Positions 8,808 through 19,039 of a DNA stretch of 64,000 nucleotides are shown here, one piece after another. This DNA comes from Chitinophagaceae bacterium (GTDB taxonomy: Bacteria > Bacteroidota > Bacteroidia > Chitinophagales > Chitinophagaceae). The stretch spans positions 1 to 64,000 of the forward strand of contig JADJKL010000004.1 in NCBI GenBank assembly GCA_016706055.1, in the 5' to 3' direction. The translations under genes and the position numbers were made by a program. The notes beneath the pieces were generated by a model, which worked only from the letters and a program-made list of their open reading frames with translations, did no database searches and was not told the DNA's origin. Numbering within the stretch: the stretch's first letter is position 1; each line of letters starts with the position of its first letter.

Positions 8808-10994
8808 TTATTCTCCCGGATGATAACTTTTTGTAGAATGTTTTAATACATCTTCTTTATAGAACAGCACATCTTTAAATTGTCCTTTGCTGTACATCAA
8901 TCCCTGATCAAAAAAATGAGGTGAATTTTCGTCACCACTTTCTCCACCTGCAAGTAAAGATTTGGCTTTTATCTTTTTTCCAAATTCTACGGCTGCAATA
9001 AAACTATTTCCATTTACACCATATCTTTTTGTAGTGCCTGGAAAATATCGACTGGTATAGGAAGGAAGCATACCCCACGCAGATGAAGCAAAGCCAACTG
9101 GAATACTAGGTTTGCTATCATCAAATTTATTTTCTATGTCTGATGATATGCGTTGAAAACGATTTATTTCACCCCAGGGTATTTGCCATTTACCGAATCG
9201 GCTTTGCAGGTCTTTTATAGTTGCTAATAATGGTTCTAATAATGTATTTGGTCCTGCAAGTATTGCAAAGCCCTTTGTTTTTTCAACAATGTCAGCTCCA
9301 TTGGTACGATTGATTTGTACTTGTAAACGCTGTCCCCATTCTATAGCCAATGTTGTTGCAATAGATTTTTCCGAAACATTATAGTCCCAGTTTTTCAGCA
9401 CTGCAATTGGTCCGGCCAAATAGGCGAAAGCAGTATCGTTGTAATCAATATGTTTTTCAAAAGCATTAATTAATGCAGGAATCAAATCCTCAAAGGCAGC
9501 CAATCTTTTATTATAGCCAGTTGCAATTACTTTTTCAATGGTGTATTTTTTTTCCTGATCTAATATTCTTACTGCATTAATGCCACGATAGTTTTCGCCA
9601 TCAGGAGCCAGATAGCTTACATAGTTAGATTTTTTAGGACTAAACTTACCTGCAACCGTAAAGGGTGTGGAGTTGCAATTTTGTAGCCATCCATTTTCTG
9701 GATTATAAAGATGTACACTTTCATCTACTGTATGATAACCCTGCCATTCTGTTGCTTTAGTTGTACCATCTACAGGTTTGCCCCAATCGTAATGTGGATC
9801 TCTTTTTGGTAAAAAATTTCCATGCCAATAAGCAATATTGCCTTCCGCATCTGCATACACGGTGTTATTGGATGGATTAGCACCCATGTCCATTGTTTTT
9901 TTGAAATCCGAAAAACTGTTTGCTTTTGTACGTAACCAGCTTTGCATAAATCCTTTTGTATCTCTGTTGTTATGACGTAAGCTAAGGTATTGCCCATCTC
10001 GCTTAGCCATGATGGGACCATGATGTGTAAAGAGTGTTGTAAAAGTTTTAGATGTTAAACCATTTGCTGTTTTATATTTTACAGTTATTTGTTTTTTTAT
10101 AACTGGTCTTTGTTTTCCTTCATACTCATAAGTCCAACTGTTATTATTTTTTGTCAACTTTTCAATATAAGCATCAGAAATATCTGCCTGTGAAGATGTG
10201 TGCATCCATCCACAATGCTCATTAAAACCCTGGTAAACGAATGGCTGTCCCCAGGTAACAGCACCATAGGCATTAAGGCCTTCTTCGCTAACCATATGCA
10301 CTTCGGGACGAAAGTAAAAAGTTACATGCGGATTAATATATAAAATAGCATTGCCGGATTCAGTTATGGAAGGCGAAAATGCAAAACCGTTGGAGCCTGC
10401 CATATTTTCTTCTTTGGTAAAAAAATCGTTGGGTGTATTGTATGCAATAGCATCATCGTTACCGGAATAAAAAGCTTTGAGTTCATTTGTAGAAATGCCA
10501 CCAGTACTAATAGCACCAATGCTACCATCGGTCCATAATAATGGATACCATGGTTCGAACCGGGTAAGTAAAGCAGGTTTTACGTTGGGATTTTTATAGA
10601 GATAATAGTTGATGCCAGCAGCATAAGCGTTCAGGATATTTTTTAACCAGACAGGAGCTTTTGCATAATCTTTTATTGCAGCAGCAGTATCTATTACAAG
10701 ACGATTTAGCAAATCATTGTATAGATCTTTTTCTCCTGCAATTTCAGATAGTCTTCCTAGCTTTTCTACATAATTCAACTCTACTCTTTTAAAATCATCT
10801 TCACACTGTGCATACAAAAGCCCGAAGACAGCATAAGCATCTGTTTTACCATAAATATGCGGAATGCCATAATTATCTCTTATAATAGTTACTTGTTCGG
10901 ATTGTTTTTCCCAACGGATGGTTTCTTCTTTGGAAAAAGTTTGGGCGAATAATTGCAGGGGTAGTAATATACAAAGTATGATTTTTTTCATCAT
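8808..10994 (-). CDS. Penicillin-acylase family (S45) amidase, exported
   Basis: 728 residues with an N-terminal signal peptide (about 18 residues, ending FAQ). The N-terminal nucleophile layout is visible: a heavy-chain part with RDNYGIPHIYG, a spacer, then GSNGF near residue 200, where the Ser becomes the new N-terminus after self-cleavage, then the long beta chain with NPH and HTSSQADISDAY. Known relatives hydrolyse side-chain amides of beta-lactams or N-acyl-homoserine lactones and other N-acyl amino compounds in the periplasm. Its neighbours (D-aminoacylase-like protein, P1 peptidase, serine hydrolases) favour a role in N-acyl-amino-acid or peptide use rather than antibiotic resistance. 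This is inference. Confidence 0.88.
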   Translation of the reverse strand: MMKKIILCILLPLQLFAQTFSKEETIRWEKQSEQVTIIRDNYGIPHIYGKTDAYAVFGLLYAQCEDDFKRVELNYVEKLGRLSEIAGEKDLYNDLLNRLVIDTAAAIKDYAKAPVWLKNILNAYAAGINYYLYKNPNVKPALLTRFEPWYPLLWTDGSIGAISTGGISTNELKAFYSGNDDAIAYNTPNDFFTKEENMAGSNGFAFSPSITESGNAILYINPHVTFYFRPEVHMVSEEGLNAYGAVTWGQPFVYQGFNEHCGWMHTSSQADISDAYIEKLTKNNNSWTYEYEGKQRPVIKKQITVKYKTANGLTSKTFTTLFTHHGPIMAKRDGQYLSLRHNNRDTKGFMQSWLRTKANSFSDFKKTMDMGANPSNNTVYADAEGNIAYWHGNFLPKRDPHYDWGKPVDGTTKATEWQGYHTVDESVHLYNPENGWLQNCNSTPFTVAGKFSPKKSNYVSYLAPDGENYRGINAVRILDQEKKYTIEKVIATGYNKRLAAFEDLIPALINAFEKHIDYNDTAFAYLAGPIAVLKNWDYNVSEKSIATTLAIEWGQRLQVQINRTNGADIVEKTKGFAILAGPNTLLEPLLATIKDLQSRFGKWQIPWGEINRFQRISSDIENKFDDSKPSIPVGFASSAWGMLPSYTSRYFPGTTKRYGVNGNSFIAAVEFGKKIKAKSLLAGGESGDENSPHFFDQGLMYSKGQFKDVLFYKEDVLKHSTKSYHPGE

Positions 10995-11007
10995 GAAAAG
11001 TTATGAA

Positions 11008-12420
11008 TTATTTTTTTTCTAACTCCTCAATTGTTTTTTTCGCGGCCGCCAGCCTAATCGTTTTATTCTTCTCCACCAATTTATGAGTAGCCCATTTTTC
11101 TAATTTATGATGTAGCGGAACAAGTAAAGCTGCAATACAAACCAATGCTAACAACATCAATATTGGGTTGTGGTGTGTTATTCTTTCTAAAAGCGGATGG
11201 AGCAATAAGTTTAAAAATTCAAACACAACTAATAAAGCAACTACACCTAAAAACTGAATGAGTTTTGTATTGGTGATATGACGGCGACTGAGTGCTAAAA
11301 ATAGAATTACAAAAATTATGATGCCTAGTGCCAATAAAGCATACTGAATGTTTTGTTTGCGTTGGAGTGCCTGTTCTGTTTTTTTTGCCTCATCCTCTAT
11401 AAGTCGTATCTGTTCGTTGAAGGCCAATGCCTGTGTCTTATTAATATTATTCTGACTGAAAATTCTGGCATTAAATTCTGCCTCCATTCTGGCATAATAA
11501 TAAGCACTGTCCCTGTTCTGTAAACTATCAAACACCTGCCGCATATAACCAGCACCTGCCAGCTTCAAATCGTTAATCCCCAGTTCTTCACCAAAATTCA
11601 ATAACCGCACCGCCTGTACTTTCGCATCGGCAAGCCTGTTATTAGCAAGTAAAAAAGGAATATAATTAATTCCGAATCTTAATATTCCTTGTGTCGATCT
11701 GATGGAATCTAAAACTGCCAACGCTTTTCTGAAATAAACATCAGCCAGCTCTTTTTCGTTTGCTTTTGCATAAGCAGCACCATTCAAGTGCATAGAGTTA
11801 AATTCAAAAAGAAGGCTTTTTGCCCTGCGGCTGGTTTCAGTCATTGGCAGGCTATAGCGCAACGCAGAATCTGGTTGATTGGTCAATATATAATAGGTGG
11901 ATACTCCTCGTTGATATTGGGCAAGCATAAAATCATACAAGGGGTGCGACTTATCGGGTAAATTCTCCCAGCCTTTACGGGCATATTTAAGACCTGCTTC
12001 ATTGTTTTGCAGGTTAAAATATACTCCTGATATATCGAAGTAAACAGAACTAAGTCTTCGCATATCTTTTGCTTTTTCTGCAAGAGGAATAGCTTTAAAA
12101 TAGTATTCTAATGCAGCAATATTATTTCCCTGGTTGCGGCCAAAATTTGAGCCTATCCAATTATAGGCTGTTGCCAGCAGAGAATCATTCTTTAATTGTT
12201 GTGCTATTTTCAGCATTTCAATACAACTGGTAGTATCAATGTAGCCTGAGGAAAAACCTGTAGTTTCCATTATTTTATTGATGATGGTAAACCGATCTAT
12301 AGGCTTTGTAGTGTTGACCAGTATTGCCTGCAAACTATCTGTCGTTGTATTTTGAGCATAAGCATTCTGTATGCTTGCAATAAAACAAATGAGAATTATT
12401 ATTTTTTTCATCACAATCAA
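11008..12420 (-). CDS. Exported TPR-like protein with C-terminal membrane segments
   Basis: 470 residues. A signal peptide (to about residue 25, ending YAQ) is followed by about 300 residues of paired helices with the TPR pattern (A-Y-N-W-I-G, A-L-E-Y-Y-F-K-A-I-P, K-A-L-A-V-L). A membrane segment near residue 355-372 and two more near 385-440 follow, and a charged helix ends the protein. This is the layout of Bacteroidota TPR sensor kinases that lack the kinase part, so it could be a sensor or scaffold remnant. The stop is 14 bp before the acylase start, so co-transcription is likely. Confidence 0.65.
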   Translation of the reverse strand: MIVMKKIIILICFIASIQNAYAQNTTTDSLQAILVNTTKPIDRFTIINKIMETTGFSSGYIDTTSCIEMLKIAQQLKNDSLLATAYNWIGSNFGRNQGNNIAALEYYFKAIPLAEKAKDMRRLSSVYFDISGVYFNLQNNEAGLKYARKGWENLPDKSHPLYDFMLAQYQRGVSTYYILTNQPDSALRYSLPMTETSRRAKSLLFEFNSMHLNGAAYAKANEKELADVYFRKALAVLDSIRSTQGILRFGINYIPFLLANNRLADAKVQAVRLLNFGEELGINDLKLAGAGYMRQVFDSLQNRDSAYYYARMEAEFNARIFSQNNINKTQALAFNEQIRLIEDEAKKTEQALQRKQNIQYALLALGIIIFVILFLALSRRHITNTKLIQFLGVVALLVVFEFLNLLLHPLLERITHHNPILMLLALVCIAALLVPLHHKLEKWATHKLVEKNKTIRLAAAKKTIEELEKK

Positions 12421-12421
12421 T

Positions 12422-13579
12422 TTATTTTACCCGATTATACTTTTTCAAAATGTCCATCACCAATTTATGCGGAAGCGCATAGGCTTTATTGCCATTAATA
12501 CCTTCCATCGTTTCTGCTGCCACCATAGCATTAATAATAGCTTCTTCCACCGCTTGCACCGTTGCATTAAACAAAGGATTAATCAGGTCATTAGGTAACT
12601 CATCAAGTTTTGTAAACTCTGCTCTTTGAAAGGCTGTTGGATTAGCCGTAGAGAAGGCAAGAAAAATATCACCAGAACCATTTTCGCCACGACCGCCAAC
12701 AATACCAATACCCAGCGGAACTCTTGCTGCAATTCTTTTTAATTGATGCGGTAATAAAGGCGCATCTGTTGCAACAACGACAATAATGGAACCATCACCA
12801 GCTTCGTAAGATGGTGGTGCTTTAAATTCATAATTCATAGTGTCTTTTAATTCCTGCCCGACAGGCACACCGGCAATGGTAAAATTTCTTTTACCACCAA
12901 AGTTTGATTGCACCAGCACACCAACTGTATAAGTACTGTCTTTTATTTTTACAACTCTTGAGGCAGAGCCTGTGCCTCCTTTAAATCCCAAACACATCAT
13001 ACCAGTACCTCCACCTACATTTCCTTCTTTTATAAAACCTGACTTAGCACTATCCAATGCTTCAAAAGCATTTTCTTCTTTTACATGAAAGCCATAAATA
13101 TCATTTAAGAAACCATCGTAAGTTTCTGCCACTACAGGGTAGGTGTACCAAAAATCTTCTTTATACCAACCTGTTTTTACATACCATTTCAATACTGCAT
13201 CTCTTACTACACCAACGCTATTTGTATTAGTAATCATTATTGGTCCTTCTAAAAATCCCGACTCTGTCATCCAGGTTGTGCCAGTCATTTCACCATTTCC
13301 ATTTAATGCATACCAGTTGGCATATACCGGGTTGTTATTATGTCCTCTTGGTAAAATAGCTGTTACACCTGTTCTTACCGGGCCTTTACCACGGATGTTT
13401 TTTCCACTGCCGGAGATAATGGTACTGTAACCAACTTCAACTCCTTTTACATCGGTAATGGCATTAAACTTTCCGGTTGTTCCATCGAAGGGAATGCCAA
13501 TATCTCTGGCTCTTGGTTTTTGAGCTGTTACAGATGTATACAGTAGAAAGACACTAGCTAGCAACAATATTTTTTTCAT
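12422..13579 (-). CDS. P1 family peptidase (DmpA/BapA-type aminopeptidase), exported
   Basis: 385 residues with a signal peptide of about 20 residues. The family start motif appears as FNAITDVKGVEVGYST, and the self-processing region as EGNVGGGTGMMCLGFKGGTGSASR, where the Ser at about residue 205 is the expected nucleophile and new N-terminus. P1 enzymes release N-terminal D- or L-amino acids or beta-amino acids from short peptides. It abuts the TPR gene (1-bp gap) and belongs to the same-strand hydrolase run. Confidence 0.9.
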   Translation of the reverse strand: MKKILLLASVFLLYTSVTAQKPRARDIGIPFDGTTGKFNAITDVKGVEVGYSTIISGSGKNIRGKGPVRTGVTAILPRGHNNNPVYANWYALNGNGEMTGTTWMTESGFLEGPIMITNTNSVGVVRDAVLKWYVKTGWYKEDFWYTYPVVAETYDGFLNDIYGFHVKEENAFEALDSAKSGFIKEGNVGGGTGMMCLGFKGGTGSASRVVKIKDSTYTVGVLVQSNFGGKRNFTIAGVPVGQELKDTMNYEFKAPPSYEAGDGSIIVVVATDAPLLPHQLKRIAARVPLGIGIVGGRGENGSGDIFLAFSTANPTAFQRAEFTKLDELPNDLINPLFNATVQAVEEAIINAMVAAETMEGINGNKAYALPHKLVMDILKKYNRVK

Positions 13580-13589
13580 TGATATGCTT

Positions 13590-15002
13590 TTAATTTAATT
13601 TTTTTAATTCTGTTTTTAAGCCATAAGCAATAAACCAGATCTTAATTATTTTCTTGTTGGCATCTATTTCAAATTCAATTTGACGGTCAGAACCATCTGC
13701 ATAAAAGAATTTGCTTTCTGATTCTGACTTTACTTCTATAGAATTTCCATTGGGTAAAACCCTGAATAACTTATTCCCCTTTCGCTCAAGTTTAAATTCA
13801 TTTACTCCATGATAAGTTCCTGTAAACCGATCTAAAGCCACTGAATCCAATGTGATTTCCTTGTGCACATATGGCATTACTACCGGTTTGCCAGCCATTA
13901 TATGTTGTAAAGTTTTACTTATAACCGGAGAGTTTGAACTGTTGTTGGATAATAAAATATAGGATTGATCTTTATCGGTATTCCGTGCAAGAAAGGTTGT
14001 ATAACCTGGCCATCCGCCCGAGTGTGAAATCATATAGCCTAGTTCTGTTGAGTCAAGCGAAACGCCAAAACCATAATATGTTTTATTAGCCGTGTCTTGC
14101 ATGGATTGTTCTTTCAACATTTCTTTTTGTGTTTCTTCTTTTAGCAGGGTATGATTTTTTATTGATCTGTCCCATTTCAATAAATCAGCCGTGGTAGAAT
14201 TTATGATGCCATCACCTTGTATGCCATCCAGATAAATTACAAAACTTGCATCAGGGTCATTATCCGGCAGAATATATTTTTTCAATGAATCACTGTAGCC
14301 ATACCCATACGCATAATTTGCAATCGTATCTTTTAAAGACCGGCGGGTGTTATAAACCTGACTATGATTCATTCCTAACGGTTGAAAAATATTTTCAGCC
14401 ATATATTCTTTATAAGACTGACCTGAAATTTTTTCAACGATGGAGGCTAGCAAAACAAAAGCAGTATTACTATATTCCCATTTTGTACCCGGTTCAAATA
14501 CAACCGGTAGTTTTTCCTTTGCTAAAAATGCAATCACATCATTGTTGAATGCAATTTTATTGTGATCCCATTTTTCTATCATCAACCAGAAATAATCAGG
14601 CAGGCCGGATGTATGTGTAAGCATATGCCAAATAGTAATATTGGAATAAGGCAGTTCCGGAAAATATTGGCGCAGCGAGTCAGTGAGTTTTAATTTGCCT
14701 TTATCTTTTAATAACAGAATTGCTGTAGCGGTAAATTGTTTACTGACCGATGCCAGTTCAAAAACAGAAGAGTCGTTCAGCGGCCGGTTGCTATCAAAAT
14801 CAGCCATACCAAAAGAATGCTGAAAAATAGTTTTTCCGTTTTCAGCAATCAATACATTTCCATTAAAACGAAAATATTCTGCCTGGCCTTGCAGGAACTG
14901 ATCTAACTGTTTACTGATATCACTGTTCTTTTGAGAGTTACAACCAAAAATAATGACACAGATTAAAGGGATAAGTCTTTTCATAATATTATTTTTTTTC
15001 AA
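13590..15002 (-). CDS. Beta-lactamase-fold serine hydrolase, lipoprotein
   Basis: 470 residues. A lipoprotein signal is seen, ending in the lipobox-like IIFGC near residue 21; the start could also be the Met at residue 7. The class C/AmpH-like fold is indicated by SVSK (S85 to K88, the SxxK catalytic pair), YSN near residue 173 and a late HSGGWPG motif. A small C-terminal beta domain follows (about residues 380-470). Relatives are DD-peptidases, esterases or D-amino-peptidases. It overlaps the next hydrolase gene upstream by 14 bp. Confidence 0.85.
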   Translation of the reverse strand: MKKNNIMKRLIPLICVIIFGCNSQKNSDISKQLDQFLQGQAEYFRFNGNVLIAENGKTIFQHSFGMADFDSNRPLNDSSVFELASVSKQFTATAILLLKDKGKLKLTDSLRQYFPELPYSNITIWHMLTHTSGLPDYFWLMIEKWDHNKIAFNNDVIAFLAKEKLPVVFEPGTKWEYSNTAFVLLASIVEKISGQSYKEYMAENIFQPLGMNHSQVYNTRRSLKDTIANYAYGYGYSDSLKKYILPDNDPDASFVIYLDGIQGDGIINSTTADLLKWDRSIKNHTLLKEETQKEMLKEQSMQDTANKTYYGFGVSLDSTELGYMISHSGGWPGYTTFLARNTDKDQSYILLSNNSSNSPVISKTLQHIMAGKPVVMPYVHKEITLDSVALDRFTGTYHGVNEFKLERKGNKLFRVLPNGNSIEVKSESESKFFYADGSDRQIEFEIDANKKIIKIWFIAYGLKTELKKLN

Positions 15003-16134
15003 TTGATTGAATAACCAGTTTCATTACATCTCCAATAGTATTATCATCTATCCAGCGAGTAACTACCACCAAATCATGTTCATTATCTATAACAATATAA
15101 TTGCCGCCATATCCTGCTGCGTAATAAATTTTTGCAGAAACAGCTGCCCATTTTTTATCAGTATTTAACCACCACATATAACCATAATTAGTATTGGCAA
15201 CAGAAGGATGCTGCACTTCTGTAATCCATTTTTCAGAAACTAATTGCCGATTATTCCATTTACCATTTCGCAGAAACAATAAACCAAATCTTGCCTGATC
15301 AATAGCGTTAATAAAAATTCCGCCGCCATGATGACCGCCACCACTTACAGATTGCACCATTTGCCCATCCATGTTTACAAATGAATTTTCATAACCATAC
15401 CAACGCCAGGTAGTCGAAGCCCCGATTGGCTCCATAATTTTTTCTTTTAAAACAACGGGTAATGGTTTTCTCCAGACTTGTAATAATGAATAAGCTAATA
15501 AATTTACCCGTACATCATTATATTTAAATACAGTTCCAGGTTCATTCAGCTTTCTATTTTTCCAATCATCAATACCACCCTCTCTCGGCGGACGATCGGC
15601 CCAATCATGCAAACCAAACAGTGTTCCGCTCCAATCAGAGCTTTGGGTTAATAAATGTTGCCAGGTGATTTTTGCATTGTGTTCTCCTTCAAATGAATCA
15701 TCCCACACATATTGATTCACTTTGTCTGATACATTTTTTATTAAATTCTCATCAACCGCAACACCAACAACGGTAGAAAGAAAACTTTTTGTAACACTGA
15801 ATGTCATATCTACCCGGTTTACATCTCCCCATTGCGCAACGATGTAACCATTCTTTATTACTAATCCCGCAGGGCCGCCACGCAGTTTAGTAGGACCAAG
15901 AATTTTATAGTCGGGTTCCCGGGAGTATGATTTCATATTGGCGATACGTAAATCCCTGTCAACCTTATTTTCATTTTTTATAGCAAGATTTATAGCACTG
16001 TCTAAGAGTTTTTTATTCATCTTTAACTCTTCCGGTTTTTTTGTTTGCCAATCTGCACCCGGATAATATGGTTGCTGTGCACAAACCGAAATGAATACTA
16101 AGGACCAAATGCAGGCTGCAAGAATTTTTTTCAT
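14989..16134 (-). CDS. Beta-lactamase-fold serine hydrolase, exported
   Basis: 381 residues with a signal peptide ending near residue 20 (VCAQ). The catalytic SxxK is SVTK at residues 113-116 and the second motif is YND (in FKYNDVRVNLL); a Gly-rich SGGGHHGGG stretch lies before the last third. It is shorter than its downstream neighbour and lacks the extra C-terminal domain. The overlap of the two reading frames by 14 bp argues for translational coupling. Confidence 0.83.
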   Translation of the reverse strand: MKKILAACIWSLVFISVCAQQPYYPGADWQTKKPEELKMNKKLLDSAINLAIKNENKVDRDLRIANMKSYSREPDYKILGPTKLRGGPAGLVIKNGYIVAQWGDVNRVDMTFSVTKSFLSTVVGVAVDENLIKNVSDKVNQYVWDDSFEGEHNAKITWQHLLTQSSDWSGTLFGLHDWADRPPREGGIDDWKNRKLNEPGTVFKYNDVRVNLLAYSLLQVWRKPLPVVLKEKIMEPIGASTTWRWYGYENSFVNMDGQMVQSVSGGGHHGGGIFINAIDQARFGLLFLRNGKWNNRQLVSEKWITEVQHPSVANTNYGYMWWLNTDKKWAAVSAKIYYAAGYGGNYIVIDNEHDLVVVTRWIDDNTIGDVMKLVIQSIEKK

Positions 16135-16155
16135 GTAGTTGTAATTATTTGCTGA

Positions 16156-16671
16156 TTACTTTGATTTGTGTGCTTCTAATTCTATTTCAATCATAAACTC
16201 AGGCAATGCCAGTTCTTTTACACCCAGCCATGAACCAGTAGGAAATTGCTTTTTATAAATTTCGTTACGGTAAACAGAGGCTTCTAAAAATTTAGGCATG
16301 TTAGTGGTGAAAATATTTTCAACCACTACATCATCAAATGTGCAACCATAATGAGCCAATACTTTTTCCAGATCAGCGTAACAATTTTTTACTTGTTGTG
16401 CAAGATCGCCTACTGCAGTTGGATTGCCGGCACTATCCATGCTAACTGCGCCGGAAATTTTAATATCATCCCCAATGCGTACAGCATGGGAATAGCCATA
16501 TGCTTTTTCTACATCCGGGCGGAGTAAAAAATAATCGGGCTTTTCAGATTCTGTTGTTACAGTTGTTTTTTCTTCTTTCGTAGAATGATTGCAACTAACT
16601 GTTATAAAACTTAATGCTGCAATGATTGTCATTGACTTCATCAAATGAAATGCGTTGAATGCTGTTGGCAT
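16156..16671 (-). CDS. RidA/YjgF-like protein with lipoprotein signal
   Basis: 171 residues as read from the first ATG, but the likely start is the Met at residue 11 or 14, which gives a signal peptide ending in the lipobox-like ITVSC near residue 27. The mature part shows the RidA fold: SHAVRIGDDIKISG, AQQVKNCYADLEKVLAHYG, and the late PTGSWLGVKELA...IEIE. Cytosolic RidA hydrolyses reactive enamines and imines formed from amino acids; an exported, lipid-anchored form is unusual and may act on products of the surrounding peptidases. Confidence 0.82.
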   Translation of the reverse strand: MPTAFNAFHLMKSMTIIAALSFITVSCNHSTKEEKTTVTTESEKPDYFLLRPDVEKAYGYSHAVRIGDDIKISGAVSMDSAGNPTAVGDLAQQVKNCYADLEKVLAHYGCTFDDVVVENIFTTNMPKFLEASVYRNEIYKKQFPTGSWLGVKELALPEFMIEIELEAHKSK

Positions 16672-16699
16672 GAGTTTGGTTTTGATTGTTAATGATTCT

Positions 16700-17439
16700 T
16701 TATTTTAGGTGATACTTGCTTTTTAAATAAACCATCAGTTCTTCTGATCCTTTTTTCAGCGTCTCCAATATCAATATTTTTGATCGTCGTGAGCCATTCA
16801 TTTGTAAAGTATGAAACCCCAACTCTTTCAGGAGTTCAGCATCATATGTTCTAAGTACCGGATTATCCGTGCTTCTTAGAATTACTCCGTTATCAGTTTC
16901 CTGCCTTCTTAAAATAGCAGGGTCAAGGATTTTCGCCGCACTATTTTTAAAATTATCAAACTCCTGATTATAGTTGGCTTCCAGCAGACGTAACAAAGAA
17001 AACTGGTTATAATAGTTCATTATTTTGTTAGAGGCCTCCGGGAAACGGATAAGACGAAATCCACCGGAAAATTTCAGCTGGTCAAAAGTCCTGCTGTTGT
17101 TGGCAAAAGGAATATATCTCGGCCCCATCCTTGCCACATAATATAATTGATCACCATTTTGCTTAGCCAGTGAAGGGTTATTGAGCAAATCCATTAATGT
17201 ATCAAGACTTGCTATTCCAAGCTGTTCTGAGCTTGTCATATCCAATAGAATTTTTTCATCATCCTGCAAATCTGCAACCAAGGAATTTATAAATTGTTTT
17301 TCTCTATCTTTTCAATCTTATGCTCCAACTGATACTCTGCTAAAAATCCTCAGAACACAGCGAGGAATAACATTAGAAACTCCCAGAAATAATGGGTCCA
17401 TTTTTTTCGGGCTGTGTGGGCATGGTGGTGTACTTCCAT
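16700..17439 (-). pseudogene. Decayed copy of a tandem membrane-anchored protein family
   Basis: The first 29 codons from the ATG at 17439 match the paralogue starting at 18250 almost base for base, but the Cys codon TGC of that copy is TGA here (17350-17352), and a second disruption follows in the sequence encoding the charged linker at about 17285-17310. The remaining 193 residues (from 17281) stay open and carry the paralogue-like ending GSRRSKILILE...LKSKYHLK. Because one lesion is a substitution to a stop, this is true decay and not only a homopolymer error. The family's function is unknown. Confidence 0.75.
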
Positions 17440-17485
17440 ATTTATTTATTTGTGGCGGTTAGTTCCTGTTGCATAAAAGCAATTT

Positions 17486-18250
17486 TTATTTTGATGTTTT
17501 TTCAAGCAGTAAGATCAATCTTTCTGCTTTTTGTTTTAATTCCTCATAGTTTATATAAAGGCTGCCCGAAACATTAAACCAATACATCGACCTGTTTGCC
17601 AGTTCATTTAATAATTCTTCTGAATTTTTCCGGAGCTGTGGATTACCTTCCGGTCTTTCCATATAGTGGACATAGTTGCTGGGGCTAAGACTGTAGTCGT
17701 AACCTTTCAAGAACATCTTATTAAACACTTCTGCATCAAAAATTTTTGACGCAACATCCCGGTAGTCTTTTAAAATACCTTTTTCCAGTTCCTGGCTAGC
17801 TTGTATTCTCTTGTATAAAACATCGTAAGCCATAATACTGTCAGCCATTACCCGGTTGGTGATAAGCCGTAGGCCACCTGAGTTTTTTAATTGTTGCATG
17901 GTTCCATCGGTTGATTCAAATGTAACCTGGCGGGATATAATTCTGGCCCAATAATAAAAATCAGCACCATTGCTGGTATATGTCTTTGAGAAAATTGAGC
18001 TGGTCAGCGAATCAAATGTCCGGTGTTTTTCAAGTCTTACAGGATTCACTGTGTTTATCATAGTGATATCTTTTTTCAGATCTGCAATCATCGATTTCAT
18101 AAATTGTTTTCCCCTATCTCTTTCAATTTTATGTTCCAACTGATACTCTGCCAGAAAACCGCAGAACACAGCGAGGAATAACATTAGAAACTCCCAGAAA
18201 TAATGGGTCCATTTTTTACGAGCAGTGTGGGCATGGTGGTGTACTTCCAT
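17486..18250 (-). CDS. Membrane-anchored hypothetical protein, tandem paralogue 2
   Basis: 254 residues. The N-terminus MEVHHHAHTARKKW is followed by a membrane helix (about 18-38) ending in FLAEYQLEHKIERDR, then a long soluble helical part with the conserved pattern ...FESTDGTMQQLKNSGGLRLI. Intact copy of a family with at least four members here (16.7, 17.5, 18.3 and a remnant at 19.0 kb). The His-rich start followed by an anchor suggests a small membrane protein with a periplasmic domain. No known function. Confidence 0.72.
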   Translation of the reverse strand: MEVHHHAHTARKKWTHYFWEFLMLFLAVFCGFLAEYQLEHKIERDRGKQFMKSMIADLKKDITMINTVNPVRLEKHRTFDSLTSSIFSKTYTSNGADFYYWARIISRQVTFESTDGTMQQLKNSGGLRLITNRVMADSIMAYDVLYKRIQASQELEKGILKDYRDVASKIFDAEVFNKMFLKGYDYSLSPSNYVHYMERPEGNPQLRKNSEELLNELANRSMYWFNVSGSLYINYEELKQKAERLILLLEKTSK

Positions 18251-18261
18251 AAATCTATATT

Positions 18262-19029
18262 TTAATCAAACGAATATTCTTTTTTAATTAATTCAATAAG
18301 ACTTTTTGCCCGGTATTTAAGGGTATTACCCATACGGATATAAAATTTAATGGTAGAGGAATAATAATGATAATTCAGCGATACAGTGTTTATATCCTTT
18401 TTATCAGTAGAAAGCAAATCCGGATTTACAGCCGGTTTGTTAATAGTTGTTCGCTGGCCACCCAAAGAAGCAGTACCAATAATTCTGGTACTGATCATTT
18501 GCTGAAAAATATAACTGTCAAACAACCGAGTATTTCCTTTGTGAATTTCATCCATTTTAAAACGCAGCAAGTCGATTTGATTGGACAGCCACTGAAAGGA
18601 TACATAATAAGCCCCGATACTATCCAGCAATTCTTTATTTTTTATATACCTGAGCATTCCAGCACTCTTTAGCTGGTCAAATGATTTTGAGTTGGCATAA
18701 TAATACCCGAGATTGGCAGTAACAGTTCTGGCAGCAAAATAAATCTCCGTGGTATTGTTAATATCCGAGTGTAACAACTCAATCAATGAATCGGCCATCT
18801 GTGCACCATAGCTATTGCGGTCTGTTACTGAATCAAAAAGGATGATATCTGATTGAAGGTCGGAAAGCATGGAGTTCATTTGTGTCTTCACTTCTTTTTT
18901 GTGCAGCATACCTTCCCGGGTGTTTTCAGCAAAAAACCCCAATGAGACAGCCAAAAACAACATTAAAAACTCCCAGAAATAATGTGTCCATTTTTTTCGG
19001 GCCGTGTGTGCATGGTGATGTACTTCCAT
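18262..19029 (-). CDS. Membrane-anchored hypothetical protein, tandem paralogue 3
   Basis: 255 residues. Same N-terminal MEVHHHAHTARKKWTHYFWE segment and membrane helix as the neighbour, but diverged after it (SLGFFAENTREG). The soluble part keeps the family pattern ...NSKSFDQLKSAGMLRYIKNKELLDSI. It lies 11 bp upstream of paralogue 2 on the same strand, so they are probably one transcript. Function unknown. Confidence 0.72.
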   Translation of the reverse strand: MEVHHHAHTARKKWTHYFWEFLMLFLAVSLGFFAENTREGMLHKKEVKTQMNSMLSDLQSDIILFDSVTDRNSYGAQMADSLIELLHSDINNTTEIYFAARTVTANLGYYYANSKSFDQLKSAGMLRYIKNKELLDSIGAYYVSFQWLSNQIDLLRFKMDEIHKGNTRLFDSYIFQQMISTRIIGTASLGGQRTTINKPAVNPDLLSTDKKDINTVSLNYHYYSSTIKFYIRMGNTLKYRAKSLIELIKKEYSFD

Positions 19030-19039
19030 AAGTGATTTC

